A DNA stretch of 64,000 nucleotides from CALABS01 sp050260775 (GCA_050260775.1 JBLNCP010000011.1:38492-102491), one strand, 5' to 3'; numbered from the stretch's first letter, positions 53,297-62,028 are shown. Notes: generated by a model from the letters alone, not told the origin. Made by a program: numbers and translations.

Positions 53297-54883
53297 TTAC
53301 TCGATGTCCTGGCCCTTGGCGGCCTTGTCGAGCAGGCTGACGGTCTCGGTGATGCCGTAGAGCTTGATGAAGCTGCCCATGCGCGGGCCCTGGTCCTGGC
53401 CGAGCAGGACCTCGTAGCAGGCCTTGAACCACGCCTTCATCTCGGGGAAGGCGTCGCGCTTGCCGATGTCGTAGACCACGTCCTGGATGGCCTCGGCAGT
53501 GGCCTCGGCCGGCAGGGCGCGCAGGGCGGCGGCCAGGTCGGCGAAGGCCTGGGCTTCTTCGGGCGTGGCCTTGCGGTACTTCTTGTTCGGCTTGACGAAG
53601 TCGCGGTAGTAGGCGACCGCGTAGCCCGCCAGTCCGTCGAGGATCGGCGCGGTTTCGGGCGACGCGCCCGGGGCGTAGCGCTTGATGAAGCCCCACAGCA
53701 CCGCCTTGTCGTCGGCGTTGCAGACGCCGGCGAGGTTGAGCAGGATCGAGAACGACAGGTGCGCCTCTTCCTTCGGCGGATTGCCGTTGTGGATGTGCCA
53801 AGCCGGGTTGTCGAGGCGCTTGCCCGCGTCCTCGGTCTCGAACTTCTGCAGGAAGGTCAGATAATCGTCGACGGCGCGCGGGATCACGTCGAAATACAGG
53901 CGCTTGGCCGCCTTGGGCTTCTGGTACATGAACAGGGCCAGGCTTTCCTGCGGCGCGTACTTCAGCCAGTCCTCGACGGCGAGGCCGTTGCCCTTGGACT
54001 TGGAGATCTTCTGGCCCTTGTCGTCGAGGAACAGCTCGTAGGTCAGGTTCATGGGCGGACGGCCGCCGAGGATGCGGCAGATGCGCGTGCTGAGTTCCAC
54101 CGAGGGAATGAGGTCCTTGCCGCTCATCTCGTAGTCGATGCCGAGCGCGTACCAGCGCATCGCCCAGTCGGCCTTCCACTGCATCTTGCAGCGGCCACCG
54201 GTGACCAGGGTCTCGACCAGCTTGCCGTCCTCGCGCCTGTAGACGATGGTGCCGGCCTTGGCGTCGTGCTCGACCACCGGGACCTGCAACACCACCCCGG
54301 TCTCCGGGCACACCGGCAGGAACGGCGAGTAGGTCTGGCGGCGCTCCTCGCCGAGCGTCGGCAGCACGACGTTGATGACCTCGTCGTAGTGCTCCAGAAC
54401 CTTCAAGAGGGCGGTGTCGAATCGGCCCGACTTGTACCAGTCGGTGGCCGACTGGAACTCGTACTCGAAGCCGAAGGCGTCGAGGAACGAGCGCAGCCGC
54501 GCGTTGTTGTGGTGGCCGAAGCTCTCGTGGGTGCCGAACGGATCGGGGATGCTGGTCAGCGGCTTGCCGAGATGGCTGCGCACCAGATCCTTGTTCGGAA
54601 TGTTGTCCGGCACCTTCCTCAGGCCGTCCATGTCGTCGGAGAAGGCGAACAGGCGGGTGGGGATCTCGGGGGCCAGAATCTTGAAGGCGTTGCGCACCAT
54701 GGTGGTGCGCACCACCTCGCCGAAGGTGCCGATGTGCGGCAGCCCCGAGGGGCCGTAGCCGGTCTCGAACAGCACGAAGCCCTTCTCCGGTTTCTGCCCC
54801 TTCAGCCGCTCGTCGAGAAGCTGGCGCGCCTCCTGGAACGGCCAGGCGGTGGCGGTGCGGGCGAAATCGCGGATATCGGACAT
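53297..54883 (-). CDS. lysS: Lysyl-tRNA synthetase, class I
   Basis: The 528-residue enzyme is the class I form (LysRS1, archaeal-type), not the class II LysS/LysU of E. coli. Signatures are GPSGLPHIGTFGEVV (HIGH) near residue 45-60 and KISKSKGN (KMSKS) near 290. The C-terminal helical anticodon-binding domain ends at 528. This form is common in alphaproteobacteria and also charges tRNA-Lys. ATG 54883 has a promoter about 40 bases upstream and the gene is closed by its own terminator. Confidence 0.96.
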   Translation of the reverse strand: MSDIRDFARTATAWPFQEARQLLDERLKGQKPEKGFVLFETGYGPSGLPHIGTFGEVVRTTMVRNAFKILAPEIPTRLFAFSDDMDGLRKVPDNIPNKDLVRSHLGKPLTSIPDPFGTHESFGHHNNARLRSFLDAFGFEYEFQSATDWYKSGRFDTALLKVLEHYDEVINVVLPTLGEERRQTYSPFLPVCPETGVVLQVPVVEHDAKAGTIVYRREDGKLVETLVTGGRCKMQWKADWAMRWYALGIDYEMSGKDLIPSVELSTRICRILGGRPPMNLTYELFLDDKGQKISKSKGNGLAVEDWLKYAPQESLALFMYQKPKAAKRLYFDVIPRAVDDYLTFLQKFETEDAGKRLDNPAWHIHNGNPPKEEAHLSFSILLNLAGVCNADDKAVLWGFIKRYAPGASPETAPILDGLAGYAVAYYRDFVKPNKKYRKATPEEAQAFADLAAALRALPAEATAEAIQDVVYDIGKRDAFPEMKAWFKACYEVLLGQDQGPRMGSFIKLYGITETVSLLDKAAKGQDIE

Positions 54884-54919
54884 GGCTTTGCTGCCGTCTT
54901 TGGGTTTCGGAAGAGCGGA

Positions 54920-54948
54920 AACCTAAAGGCCGGGGCGGGCGAGGTCAA
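54920..54948 (-). promoter_or_regulatory. Sigma70 promoter of lysS
   Basis: On the minus strand TTGACC (54948-54943) and TAGGTT (54925-54920) are 17 bases apart, 37 bases before the ATG. Confidence 0.65.
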
Positions 54949-54964
54949 TGTCGGACAAGTGCGC

Positions 54965-55068
54965 TGTCATCCTGAGGCGCACGCTCGTCATCCCCGCGGA
55001 GGCGGGGATCCAGTAAAGATGGCGCTGTCCATTCGCCTGCATGGATTCCCGCTTTCGCGGGAATGACG
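54965..55068. repeat. Composite of palindromic elements: type A half and a type B hairpin
   Basis: A half of the type A element (TGTCATCCTGAGGCGC, 54965-54980) is joined to a different element with arms CGTCATCCCCGC...GGGATCCA (54986-55012) and TGGATTCCCGC...GGGAATGACG (55042-55068), each arm itself a small hairpin. The second type resembles palindromes dispersed in many proteobacterial genomes. Confidence 0.8.
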
Positions 55069-55089
55069 GGGCTGCAGAGGGTCTGGGAG

Positions 55090-56175
55090 TTAATGCAGTT
55101 CGGCGCGGATCTTCTGCCTGAGCACGTCGATGGGGACGAACTCCTCGCCCTGCTTGAGGTGCCAGAAGGTCCAGCCGTTGCAGGCCGGCGCGCCCTGGAC
55201 CAGGGCGCCCACCTTGTGGATCGAGCCGCGGTGGTCGCCGTGGGCGTTGGTGGTGATCAGGGTGCCGTCGGCGCGGACGCGGGCATTGTAGGAATAGCGG
55301 GGGCCGCCGAACAGCACCTCGCCCGGCTCGATCAGGCCGCGCTCGAGAACCGTACCGAAGGGCACGCGGGGCTCGGAGCGCTTGGAGGGTGTCGCCAGCA
55401 GCGACAGGTCGGTGACCGGGCGCACCTTGGCGATGCGCTCCACCGCCGCCTGGATGTAGTCGGGGTCGCGCTCGCAGCCGATGTAGCGCCGGCCCAGCTT
55501 CTTGGCGACCGCGCCGGTGGTGCCGGTGCCGAAGAACGGGTCGAGCACCACGTCGCCCGGCTTGGAGGAGGCCATCAGCACGCGATAGAGCAGGGCTTCG
55601 GGCTTCTGGGTCGGATGGACCTTGGCGCCGCCCGACTTCAGCCGCTCGCCGCCGGTGCACAGCGGGATGGTCCAGTCGCTGCGCATCTGCAGGTCGTCGT
55701 TGAGCGCCTTCATGGCGTCGTAGTTGAAGGTATAGCGCGACTCGGCCGACTTGGCGCACCACACCAGCGTCTCGTGGGCGTTGGTGAAGCGGGTGCCGCG
55801 GAAATAGGGCATGGGGTTGGACTTGCGCCAGACGATGTCGTTCAGGACCCAGAACTTCTGGTCCTGCAGCGCCGCGCCCACCCGGAAGATATTGTGGTAG
55901 CTGCCGATCACCCACAGGGTGCCGTCGTCCTTCAGCACGCGCCTTGCCGCCGCCAGCCACGCCCGGGTGAAGGCGTCATAGGCGGCGAAATCGGTGAAGC
56001 GGTCCCATTCTTCGTCGACGCCGTCGACCTTGCTGTTGTTTGGGCGCAGCAGCTCGCCGCCCAGTTGCAGGTTATAGGGCGGGTCGGCGAACACCATGTC
56101 CACCGATCGGGCGGGCAGGGCGTCCATCTGGGCGATGCAATCGCCCACGAGAATGGTGTTCACGGGCAGGGACAT
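55090..56175 (-). CDS. ccrM: Cell-cycle adenine DNA methyltransferase CcrM (GANTC)
   Basis: CcrM methylates adenine in GANTC and resets methylation late in the alphaproteobacterial cell cycle. The 361-residue beta-class enzyme has DPPY at 31-34, the target region, KPEALLYR, and the SAM motif DPFFGTGTTGAVA, followed by the extra C-terminal domain of CcrM (about 270-361, FGTVLERGLIEPGEVL and GSIHKVGALVQGAPACNGW) that distinguishes it from HinfI. No restriction enzyme is adjacent. Three GANTC sites lie just before the start codon. Confidence 0.96.
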   Translation of the reverse strand: MSLPVNTILVGDCIAQMDALPARSVDMVFADPPYNLQLGGELLRPNNSKVDGVDEEWDRFTDFAAYDAFTRAWLAAARRVLKDDGTLWVIGSYHNIFRVGAALQDQKFWVLNDIVWRKSNPMPYFRGTRFTNAHETLVWCAKSAESRYTFNYDAMKALNDDLQMRSDWTIPLCTGGERLKSGGAKVHPTQKPEALLYRVLMASSKPGDVVLDPFFGTGTTGAVAKKLGRRYIGCERDPDYIQAAVERIAKVRPVTDLSLLATPSKRSEPRVPFGTVLERGLIEPGEVLFGGPRYSYNARVRADGTLITTNAHGDHRGSIHKVGALVQGAPACNGWTFWHLKQGEEFVPIDVLRQKIRAELH

Positions 56176-56187
56176 GGGGCCGACTTT

Positions 56188-56235
56188 GAGTCAAACGCGA
56201 ACGAACGTCAAGAACCCATTGTGATTCATAGATTC
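56188..56235. promoter_or_regulatory. Cluster of GANTC methylation sites before ccrM
   Basis: GAGTC (56188-56192), GATTC (56223-56227) and GATTC (56231-56235) lie 13 to 60 bases upstream of the ccrM start codon. In Caulobacter, methylation of GANTC sites in the ccrM leader lowers its transcription, so feedback control is plausible here. Confidence 0.6.
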
Positions 56236-56356
56236 AGTCCCGAAAGCCCACCCTTCACCCCAAGATGAAGTATTGCGGCGCGGCAACCCACCTTCCCACA
56301 TGGCGAACCGAAGCGGAGCGGATGTTCCGGCCGTGCATCGAAAGGAGGGTGATCCC

Positions 56357-56725
56357 ATGCCGATCGTCAGACGAACCAGCGCCGGACACTGGCAGGACTG
56401 GGTCAACCTGGTCCTGGGGGCCTGGTTGTTCCTGTCGCCGTGGGCGTTGGGCTATGCGGGCCTGCGCGTGCCGGCCTGGAACTCGTGGATCCTGGGCGCG
56501 GTGGTGGCCGTGATTTCCATCGCCGCCCTGGTCCAGTTCGCCCCATGGGAAGAGTGGCTGAATTTCGTCATCGGGGTGTGGCTGCTGATCTCGCCGTGGG
56601 TGCTGGGCTTCGCCCAGTCCAACCGCGGCGCCCTGTGGAACTCCGTGATCCTGGGCGTGGTGGTCGGCGGCCTGGCCCTGTGGGACGCGCTGGAGAGCAG
56701 ACAGGCCTCGGGCCTGGCGGCCTGA
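56357..56725 (+). CDS. SPW-repeat membrane protein
   Basis: The 122-residue protein has four transmembrane helices in two copies of the SPW repeat (PF03779): WVNLVLGAWLFLSPWALGY near 15-33 and WLNFVIGVWLLISPWVLGF near 70-88. The function of the family is unknown. AAAGGAGGG stands 7 bases before ATG 56357, far better than for the earlier in-frame start at 56273. It is a single gene convergent with rnhB. Confidence 0.9.
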   Translation: MPIVRRTSAGHWQDWVNLVLGAWLFLSPWALGYAGLRVPAWNSWILGAVVAVISIAALVQFAPWEEWLNFVIGVWLLISPWVLGFAQSNRGALWNSVILGVVVGGLALWDALESRQASGLAA

Positions 56726-56748
56726 TCGCCTACCCGCCCGGCGAGGGA

Positions 56749-57354
56749 CTACAACAGTTCCAGCTGCGCCACCGGCGCGAACGAGCGGCGGTGGTGCGGG
56801 CAGGGCCCCAGCCGGCGCAGCGCCGCCAGGTGATCGGCGGTGCCGTAGCCGGCGTTGCTGTGCCAGCCATAGCCGGGAAAGTCGGCGGCCAGGGACGCCA
56901 TGATGGCGTCGCGGTGGACCTTGGCCACCACCGAGGCTGCCGCAATGGACAGTGACAGCCCGTCGCCGCCCACCACGCAGCGCACGTTGCAGGCCAGCGG
57001 CGGCGGGCGGTTGCCGTCGACCAAGGCGTGGTCGACCGGAAGGCCCAGCGCCGCCAAGGCGCGCTCCATGGCCAGGAAGGTGGCCTTCAGAATGTTCAGG
57101 CGATCGATCTCGGCCACCGACGCCTCGCCGATGCCGACCGCGCAGGCGTCGTGCACCAGCGCCGCCAACGCCTCGCGCCGGCCCTTGGCCAGCTTCTTGG
57201 AATCATCGAGTTCCTCGGCCAGCCGCACCGGCAGGCGGGCCTGATCGATCACCACCGCCGCGGCCACCACCGGCCCGGCCAGCGGTCCGCGCCCGACCTC
57301 GTCGATACCGGCGACGACGCCGCCCAGTTCGGCTTCCAGGGACAGGTCAGGCAT
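56749..57354 (-). CDS. rnhB: Ribonuclease HII
   Basis: RNase HII removes ribonucleotides from DNA. The 201 residues have the start GIDEVGRGPLAGPVVAAAV (catalytic D and E), DDSKKL, LVDGNRPP and the SIAAASVVAKVHRD block (second acidic site). ATG 57354 (MPDLS) is chosen; a frame extending to 57417 lies inside the antiporter gene. It overlaps the antiporter's end by eight bases and is co-transcribed with it. Confidence 0.95.
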   Translation of the reverse strand: MPDLSLEAELGGVVAGIDEVGRGPLAGPVVAAAVVIDQARLPVRLAEELDDSKKLAKGRREALAALVHDACAVGIGEASVAEIDRLNILKATFLAMERALAALGLPVDHALVDGNRPPPLACNVRCVVGGDGLSLSIAAASVVAKVHRDAIMASLAADFPGYGWHSNAGYGTADHLAALRRLGPCPHHRRSFAPVAQLELL

Positions 57355-58654
57355 CGGACGGCCTCGGCAGCGTCTTGAGTTTCCGCCGCGGCACCCGCCG
57401 GGCCATCTTGGCGGCACGGCGGGCGGCTTCGGCTACCGCGCCGGCTTCGCGGCCGTAGAGCAGGCCGAGCAGTTCGCGCAAGGACACGGCACCCTCGGCC
57501 GCCACCTTGTGCAGGCGGCGCATGGTGAACAGCCAGAACGGCGACAGCACCAGCGACAGCACGGTGACCGACACCACCAGCTTGGTCTCGCCGGCGGTGA
57601 TCAGCTTCACCGCCCGGGCGTTGTCGGCCAGCAGGAACGAGAACTCGCCCACCTGGGCCAGCGAGGCCCCGGCCAGGCCCGCCGCCCGCCACCCCTGCCC
57701 CACCAGGCGCAGCGAGCCCACGTTCAGCGCCGTCTTGAACAGCGTCACCATGCCCAAGAGCAGCAGCACCTGGCCCAGGTGCTTCCAGATGAACGCCAGG
57801 TCCAGCAGCAGGCCGATGGACAGGAAGAACACCATCAGCAGCACCGCCTGCACCGGGTGGGCGCTTTTAAGGATGGCGTCGCGCTGGGCCGAGTTGCCCA
57901 GCACCACCCCGGCCAGGAAGGCGCCGTAGGCCGGCGACAGGTCGAGAAGGCCCGACAGCGCCGCCGCGCCGAAGCACCAGGCCAGCGCCACCAGCGGCCG
58001 CAAATCACCGTCCTGCGCCACCTTGGCGGTGATGGGCAGGTTCAGCTGCTTCTTCTTCAGCAAGAGCCAGAACAGCGCCGCCAGGAACAGCACCGAGAAC
58101 ACCACCTTGCCGGCGTCGGCCGGCGCGAAGCCCTTGCGGGTCATGCCGTCGAGGACCAGCATCATCGGCACCACCGCCATGTCCTGGGCGATCAGGATGC
58201 CGACGGTGGTGCGCCCGACCGGGGTGTCGAGATCGCCCGAGCCCTCCAGCATCTTGATCACCACCGCGGTCGACGATACCGCCACGGCGAAGCCCAGCAC
58301 CAGGGCCAGGCCGAAGCTCCAGCCCAGCACGTGGCGCAGCATCAGTGCGGTGGCCACCGAGCCGCCGATTTGGATGGCGGTGGCGAAGGCCGCCACCTTC
58401 CAGGTATGGACGAAGCGGCGGAGGTCCAGCTCCATGCCGACCACGAACAGCAGCATCAGCACGCCGAACTCGGCCAGGGTGTCGACCGCCTCGCGGTTGG
58501 ACACCAGCCCGAACCCCGACGGGCCCAGCACCACCCCGGCCAGGATGTAGCCGACGATGGCCGGCTGGCGGAACCGGCTCATGGCCACGCCGCACAGCAG
58601 CGCGGCAAGCGCGACGATGGCGGCGGCGGTCAGTTCGGGGTAGTGGACGTCCAT
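57347..58654 (-). CDS. Kef-type monovalent cation:proton antiporter (CPA2), no RCK domain
   Basis: The 435-residue protein has about 12 transmembrane segments and CPA2 signatures: FRQPAIVGYILAGVVLGPSGFGLV, LAEFGVLMLLFVVGMELDLRRF, the discontinuous helix LGFAVAVSSTAVVIKML and LSPAYGAFLAGVVLGNS, then SLAQVGEFSFLLAD. It ends in a short basic tail (ARRAAKMARRVPRRKLKTLP) instead of the TrkA-N/RCK ligand domain of KefB/C, so gating is different. Upstream on the same strand, 68 bases away, is the oxidoreductase copy 2; KefB-type proteins are often coupled to quinone oxidoreductases (KefF/G), a possible link. Confidence 0.9.
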   Translation of the reverse strand: MDVHYPELTAAAIVALAALLCGVAMSRFRQPAIVGYILAGVVLGPSGFGLVSNREAVDTLAEFGVLMLLFVVGMELDLRRFVHTWKVAAFATAIQIGGSVATALMLRHVLGWSFGLALVLGFAVAVSSTAVVIKMLEGSGDLDTPVGRTTVGILIAQDMAVVPMMLVLDGMTRKGFAPADAGKVVFSVLFLAALFWLLLKKKQLNLPITAKVAQDGDLRPLVALAWCFGAAALSGLLDLSPAYGAFLAGVVLGNSAQRDAILKSAHPVQAVLLMVFFLSIGLLLDLAFIWKHLGQVLLLLGMVTLFKTALNVGSLRLVGQGWRAAGLAGASLAQVGEFSFLLADNARAVKLITAGETKLVVSVTVLSLVLSPFWLFTMRRLHKVAAEGAVSLRELLGLLYGREAGAVAEAARRAAKMARRVPRRKLKTLPRPSDA

Positions 58655-58722
58655 GGGCGGCTTTCTACACGAAGTCGGAGCATCCGTTTAGCCGCAAGTG
58701 GTGGCGGGAATGTGGCGGGGTG

Positions 58723-59694
58723 TCACCCCACCCTCAGCACCACCTTGCCGGTGGCGCTGCGGTCCTTGAGTTTCTCGAGCGCCGCTGCCGCGTCGTCCAG
58801 CGGCAGCACCGCCGACACGTGGGGCGACAACTTGCCGGCGGCCCACCAGTCCAGCGCCTGGTGCAGGCTTTCCCGCACCATGGCCGGGTTCAAGCTGCGA
58901 TAGGCACCCCAGTAGTAGCCGATGACGGTGACGTTCTTGACCAGCAGGATGTTGGCGGGGATCTGCGGCACGGTGCCGCTGGCAAATCCCACCACCAGGA
59001 TGCGGCCGTCAGGCGCAATCGAGCGCAACGAGGCATCGAACACCGCGCCGCCCACCGGATCATAGACCACGTCGGCACCGCGGCCGTCGGTCAGTTCCTT
59101 GACCCGGGCGCGGATGTCTTGGCCCTTGTAGTCGATGCCGAAGTCGGCACCGTGGTCCAAGGCCACCTGGACCTTGTCGGGGCCGCCGGCGGTGGCGATC
59201 ACCGTGGCGCCCAGGGCCTTGCCCACCTCGACCGCGGTCAGGCCGACGCCGCCTGCAGCACCGTGGACCACCAGCACCTCGCCCGCCTTCAAGCCCGCCT
59301 TGACCGCCAGCCCCAGGTGCGAGGTGCCGTAGGCCACCGGAAAGCCGGCCGCCGTCTCGAAGTGCAGGCCGTCGGGCAGGCGATAGACGTCGCTGGCCGC
59401 CGCCACCGCTTCCTCGGCCCAAGCGCCGCCGGTCACCGTGGCCATGACCCGGTCGCCCACCGCCAAGCCGGCGACGGCCTCGCCCAGCTCGGCGACCTCG
59501 CCGGCCAGCTCCATGCCGGGAACCAGGGGCAGCGGCAGGCTTTCCTGGTATTTGCCGGCGATCATCAGGGTGTCGGCGAAATTGACCCCGGCGGCGCGCA
59601 CGCGGATGCGCACCTGGCCGGCGCCCAGAGCCGGCGCAGGGATGTCGGACACGGCGAGGGGAGCGCCGAAGGCGGCGCAGACGACGGCCTTCAT
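58723..59694 (-). CDS. NADPH:quinone oxidoreductase family protein, copy 2
   Basis: The 323-residue medium-chain reductase is a close paralogue of the protein at 24019-24987 (for example GVNFADTLMIAGKYQES, LVPGMELAGEVAELGEA, GGRGADVVYDPVGG and IPANILLVKNVTVIGYYWGAYRSLNPA). It lacks zinc ligands, as in zeta-crystallin-type enzymes. It follows its unknown partner by 13 bases and precedes the Kef-type gene by 68. Confidence 0.9.
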   Translation of the reverse strand: MKAVVCAAFGAPLAVSDIPAPALGAGQVRIRVRAAGVNFADTLMIAGKYQESLPLPLVPGMELAGEVAELGEAVAGLAVGDRVMATVTGGAWAEEAVAAASDVYRLPDGLHFETAAGFPVAYGTSHLGLAVKAGLKAGEVLVVHGAAGGVGLTAVEVGKALGATVIATAGGPDKVQVALDHGADFGIDYKGQDIRARVKELTDGRGADVVYDPVGGAVFDASLRSIAPDGRILVVGFASGTVPQIPANILLVKNVTVIGYYWGAYRSLNPAMVRESLHQALDWWAAGKLSPHVSAVLPLDDAAAALEKLKDRSATGKVVLRVG

Positions 59695-59707
59695 GGTGGG
59701 GAGACCT

Positions 59708-60550
59708 CTAGGCGTGCGCCCGGCGCGGGTGGTGCTTCTGCGCCTGCCAGGCCAGCTTCAAGGTGGTGAACAGCACGATCTCGTGCAACTGGTCGCGAGT
59801 CAGCTCGCCGGCCAGCTCGGCCCGCGCGGTGCGGACCAGCTCGGGCTCGGCGGTGGGCGAGGACAGAAGGTTGGTCACCAGCTCCTTGCGCACCAGCGGC
59901 GGATAGCGCAGCACCTCGCGGAACAGCGACATCTTGACCACGATGGGGATGCGCTCGGAGGTGAACAGGCGGTCGACGCACATGGCGTAGATGCCGAAGT
60001 CCAGCTTGCCGGCCACCGCGCGGGTGAATTCCAGGAACTCCTCCAGGAAGCCCGATTCCGAGATCTTCTTGGCGATCAGCTGCTTGACCACCTCGAGGAA
60101 GGCGCGGTAGCGGGCACGCGCCGGGCCCACGGTACCGCCCAGCTCCTGGGCCAGCTCGCGGATCTGCGCCTCGCGGAAGCTGGCGGCGATCAGGTGCTCG
60201 GCCGATTCGCGGGCGGCGGTGTCGAACGCGGTTTCCTCGATCAGGGCGAACAGGCGCTCGTACTTGTGGCGCTTGGCCGGATCGACCTTGTTGGCGGCCA
60301 CCCCCAGCGGGATGATGGCGGCCCGCGCCACCTGGGCGTCGCGGGCGACGATGGCGGCCATGGACATGGCGGCGATGTCGCCGATGCTGCCGTCCAGGAA
60401 ATCGTCGGTGATGACGATCCGCTCGCCCTTGCCAACCGTCAGGTTGGTATTGAGCGCGCCGCATTCCATGAAATGGGCGGCCAGATCCGTGGGCTTGTTC
60501 AGCGGTGCCGCGACGGCGGCATGGTCCAAAGTGGTAGCCATGAGCGCCAT
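59708..60550 (-). CDS. Helical protein of unknown function, copy 2, paired with quinone oxidoreductase
   Basis: The 280-residue protein is the paralogue of the product of 25013-25840; shared blocks include AAHFMECGALNTNLT, FLEVVKQLIAKKISE, DFGIYAMCVDRLFTSERIPI and YPPLVRKELVTNLLSSPTAEPELVR. Differences concentrate at both ends. No signal peptide or membrane segment. ATG 60550 is used; an ATG at 60541 is possible and neither has a clear ribosome site. A longer frame to 61996 lies across the riboswitch and gcvT and is not real. Confidence 0.8.
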   Translation of the reverse strand: MALMATTLDHAAVAAPLNKPTDLAAHFMECGALNTNLTVGKGERIVITDDFLDGSIGDIAAMSMAAIVARDAQVARAAIIPLGVAANKVDPAKRHKYERLFALIEETAFDTAARESAEHLIAASFREAQIRELAQELGGTVGPARARYRAFLEVVKQLIAKKISESGFLEEFLEFTRAVAGKLDFGIYAMCVDRLFTSERIPIVVKMSLFREVLRYPPLVRKELVTNLLSSPTAEPELVRTARAELAGELTRDQLHEIVLFTTLKLAWQAQKHHPRRAHA

Positions 60551-60603
60551 TGAGCCACAATATCTAGTAAACGGCAAGAATAATGGCCTTAGGCCATCCG
60601 GCG

Positions 60604-60631
60604 TTGACTCCGCCGGGCGGCCGACTAAGAT
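60604..60631 (+). promoter_or_regulatory. Sigma70 promoter of the gcv operon
   Basis: TTGACT (60604-60609) and TAAGAT (60626-60631) are 16 bases apart, just before the riboswitch. Confidence 0.6.
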
Positions 60632-60645
60632 GTCGCTCGCAGACG

Positions 60646-60850
60646 ATCCCCGCGGGAGAGTCCGCCCAGCACCCCAACGGGTGGTGGGATGGCGCCGAAG
60701 GAGCAACCGCCCCTGGAAACTCTCAGGCAAACGGACCGCGGGGGGATGAGCCTCTGGAAAGCGTGTCCGGGGTAACCCGGACCCACCGACGATGAAAGCC
60801 CGAGCCAGAACCGGCGGGGTGAATCTTTCAGGTTCCCAGACAGAGGGGGG
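60646..60850 (+). ncRNA. Tandem glycine riboswitch
   Basis: Two glycine aptamers lie in the leader of gcvT. Aptamer I (about 60650-60742) has GGGAGAG, the core CCGAAGGAGCAA and AAACTCTCAGGCAAA...GGAC. Aptamer II (about 60745-60850) has CCTCTGGAAAG, a variant core CCGACGATGAAAGC and AATCTTTCAGGTTCC...GACAGAGGGGG. Glycine binding would switch on the cleavage genes downstream. The expression platform is the 50 bases after aptamer II, with the gcvT ribosome site; no terminator with T-run is seen, so control of translation is more likely. Confidence 0.92.
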
Positions 60851-60904
60851 CAGTTTCAGGCCACGCCACCCGTGCGACCGGAGCCCTTGCAGGAGGAACC
60901 CCCT

Positions 60905-62014
60905 TTGACCGACGCGCCCGAGACCCTGCTGACCACCCCGCTGGACGCGCTTCACCGCGAGTTGGGCGGCAAGATGGTCCCCTTCGCCGGCTATGCCATG
61001 CCGGTGCAGTACCCCGCCGGCATCCTGACCGAGCACCTGCACACCCGGACCCAGGCCGGCCTGTTCGACGTCTCGCACATGGGCCAGGTCGAGATCACCG
61101 GCGACGACCCCGCGGCCGCCCTGGAAGCATTGGTGCCCGGCGACATCAAGGGACTGGCGGAAGGCCGCACCCGCTATTCGGTGTTCACCAACGACGCCGG
61201 CGGCATCCTCGACGACCTGATGATCTCCAAGATGGGCCCCAAGCGCCTGTTCCTGGTGGTCAACGCCGCCTGCAAGCACGCCGACTTCGCCCATCTGCAG
61301 GCCGGCATGAAGGGCTGCGAGGTGCGCTGGATCGACCGGGCGCTGATCGCCCTGCAGGGCCCCGGCGCCGCCAAGGCCATGGCCCAGGTCTGCCCCGACG
61401 CCCTGGCCATGGGCTTCATGTCCATCCGCGAACTGACCATCGCCGGCTTTGCCTGCCTGGCCACCCGCTCGGGCTACACCGGCGAGGACGGCTGGGAGAT
61501 CTCGGTCGCCACCGACCACGCCGAGGCGTTGGTGCGCCGGCTGCTGGCGCTGGACGGCGTCGCCCCGGTCGGCCTGGGGGCGCGCGACTCGCTGCGCCTG
61601 GAAGCGGGCCTGTGCCTGTACGGCTCCGACATCGACACCAATACCACCCCGGTCGAGGCCGGCCTGACCTGGATCATCGGCAAGCGCCGCCGGACCGACG
61701 GCGGCTTCCCCGGCGCCGCGGTGGTGCAAAAGCAGCTGGCCGAGGGCCCTGCCCGCCTGCGGGTCGGCATCCGCCCGGCCGGCCGGGCGCCGGCGCGGGC
61801 CCACACCGAGATCACCGACGACGCCGGCAACCGTGTGGGCGAGGTCACCTCGGGCGGGTTCGGCCCCTCGGTGGACGGCCCCGTCGCCATGGGCTACGTG
61901 CCCGCCGCCATGGCCAAGGACGGCACCCCGGTCAAGCTGGTGGTGCGCGGCAAGCCGATGGATGCGTCCGTCGCGCCGATGCCGTTCGTTCCGCATCGTT
62001 ACTTCAAGGGTTGA
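60905..62014 (+). CDS. gcvT: Glycine cleavage system T protein (aminomethyltransferase)
   Basis: GcvT moves the methylene of the lipoyl-bound aminomethyl group to THF. The 369 residues include HRELGGKMVPFAGYAMPVQY, LFDVSHMGQVEI, GYTGEDGWEI and RDSLRLEAGLCLYGSDID. TTG 60905 is chosen since AGGAGG ends 8 bases before it; a GTG at 60872 (11 codons earlier) is the alternative. It is controlled by the glycine riboswitch and heads gcvT-gcvH-gcvPA-gcvPB. Confidence 0.95.
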   Translation: MTDAPETLLTTPLDALHRELGGKMVPFAGYAMPVQYPAGILTEHLHTRTQAGLFDVSHMGQVEITGDDPAAALEALVPGDIKGLAEGRTRYSVFTNDAGGILDDLMISKMGPKRLFLVVNAACKHADFAHLQAGMKGCEVRWIDRALIALQGPGAAKAMAQVCPDALAMGFMSIRELTIAGFACLATRSGYTGEDGWEISVATDHAEALVRRLLALDGVAPVGLGARDSLRLEAGLCLYGSDIDTNTTPVEAGLTWIIGKRRRTDGGFPGAAVVQKQLAEGPARLRVGIRPAGRAPARAHTEITDDAGNRVGEVTSGGFGPSVDGPVAMGYVPAAMAKDGTPVKLVVRGKPMDASVAPMPFVPHRYFKG

Positions 62015-62028
62015 GAGGGGATACCAGC

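Noticed and set aside
51893..55066. A 1057-codon open frame on the plus strand
   Set aside because: It runs antisense to the MFS and lysS genes, is low in sequence complexity (Gly/Arg/His/Gln-rich) and has no domain; it is an artefact of high GC content.
59708..61996. Long minus-strand frame joining the unknown protein to a region opposite gcvT
   Set aside because: It crosses the glycine riboswitch and gcvT on the other strand; homology with the copy at 25 kb ends near 60550.
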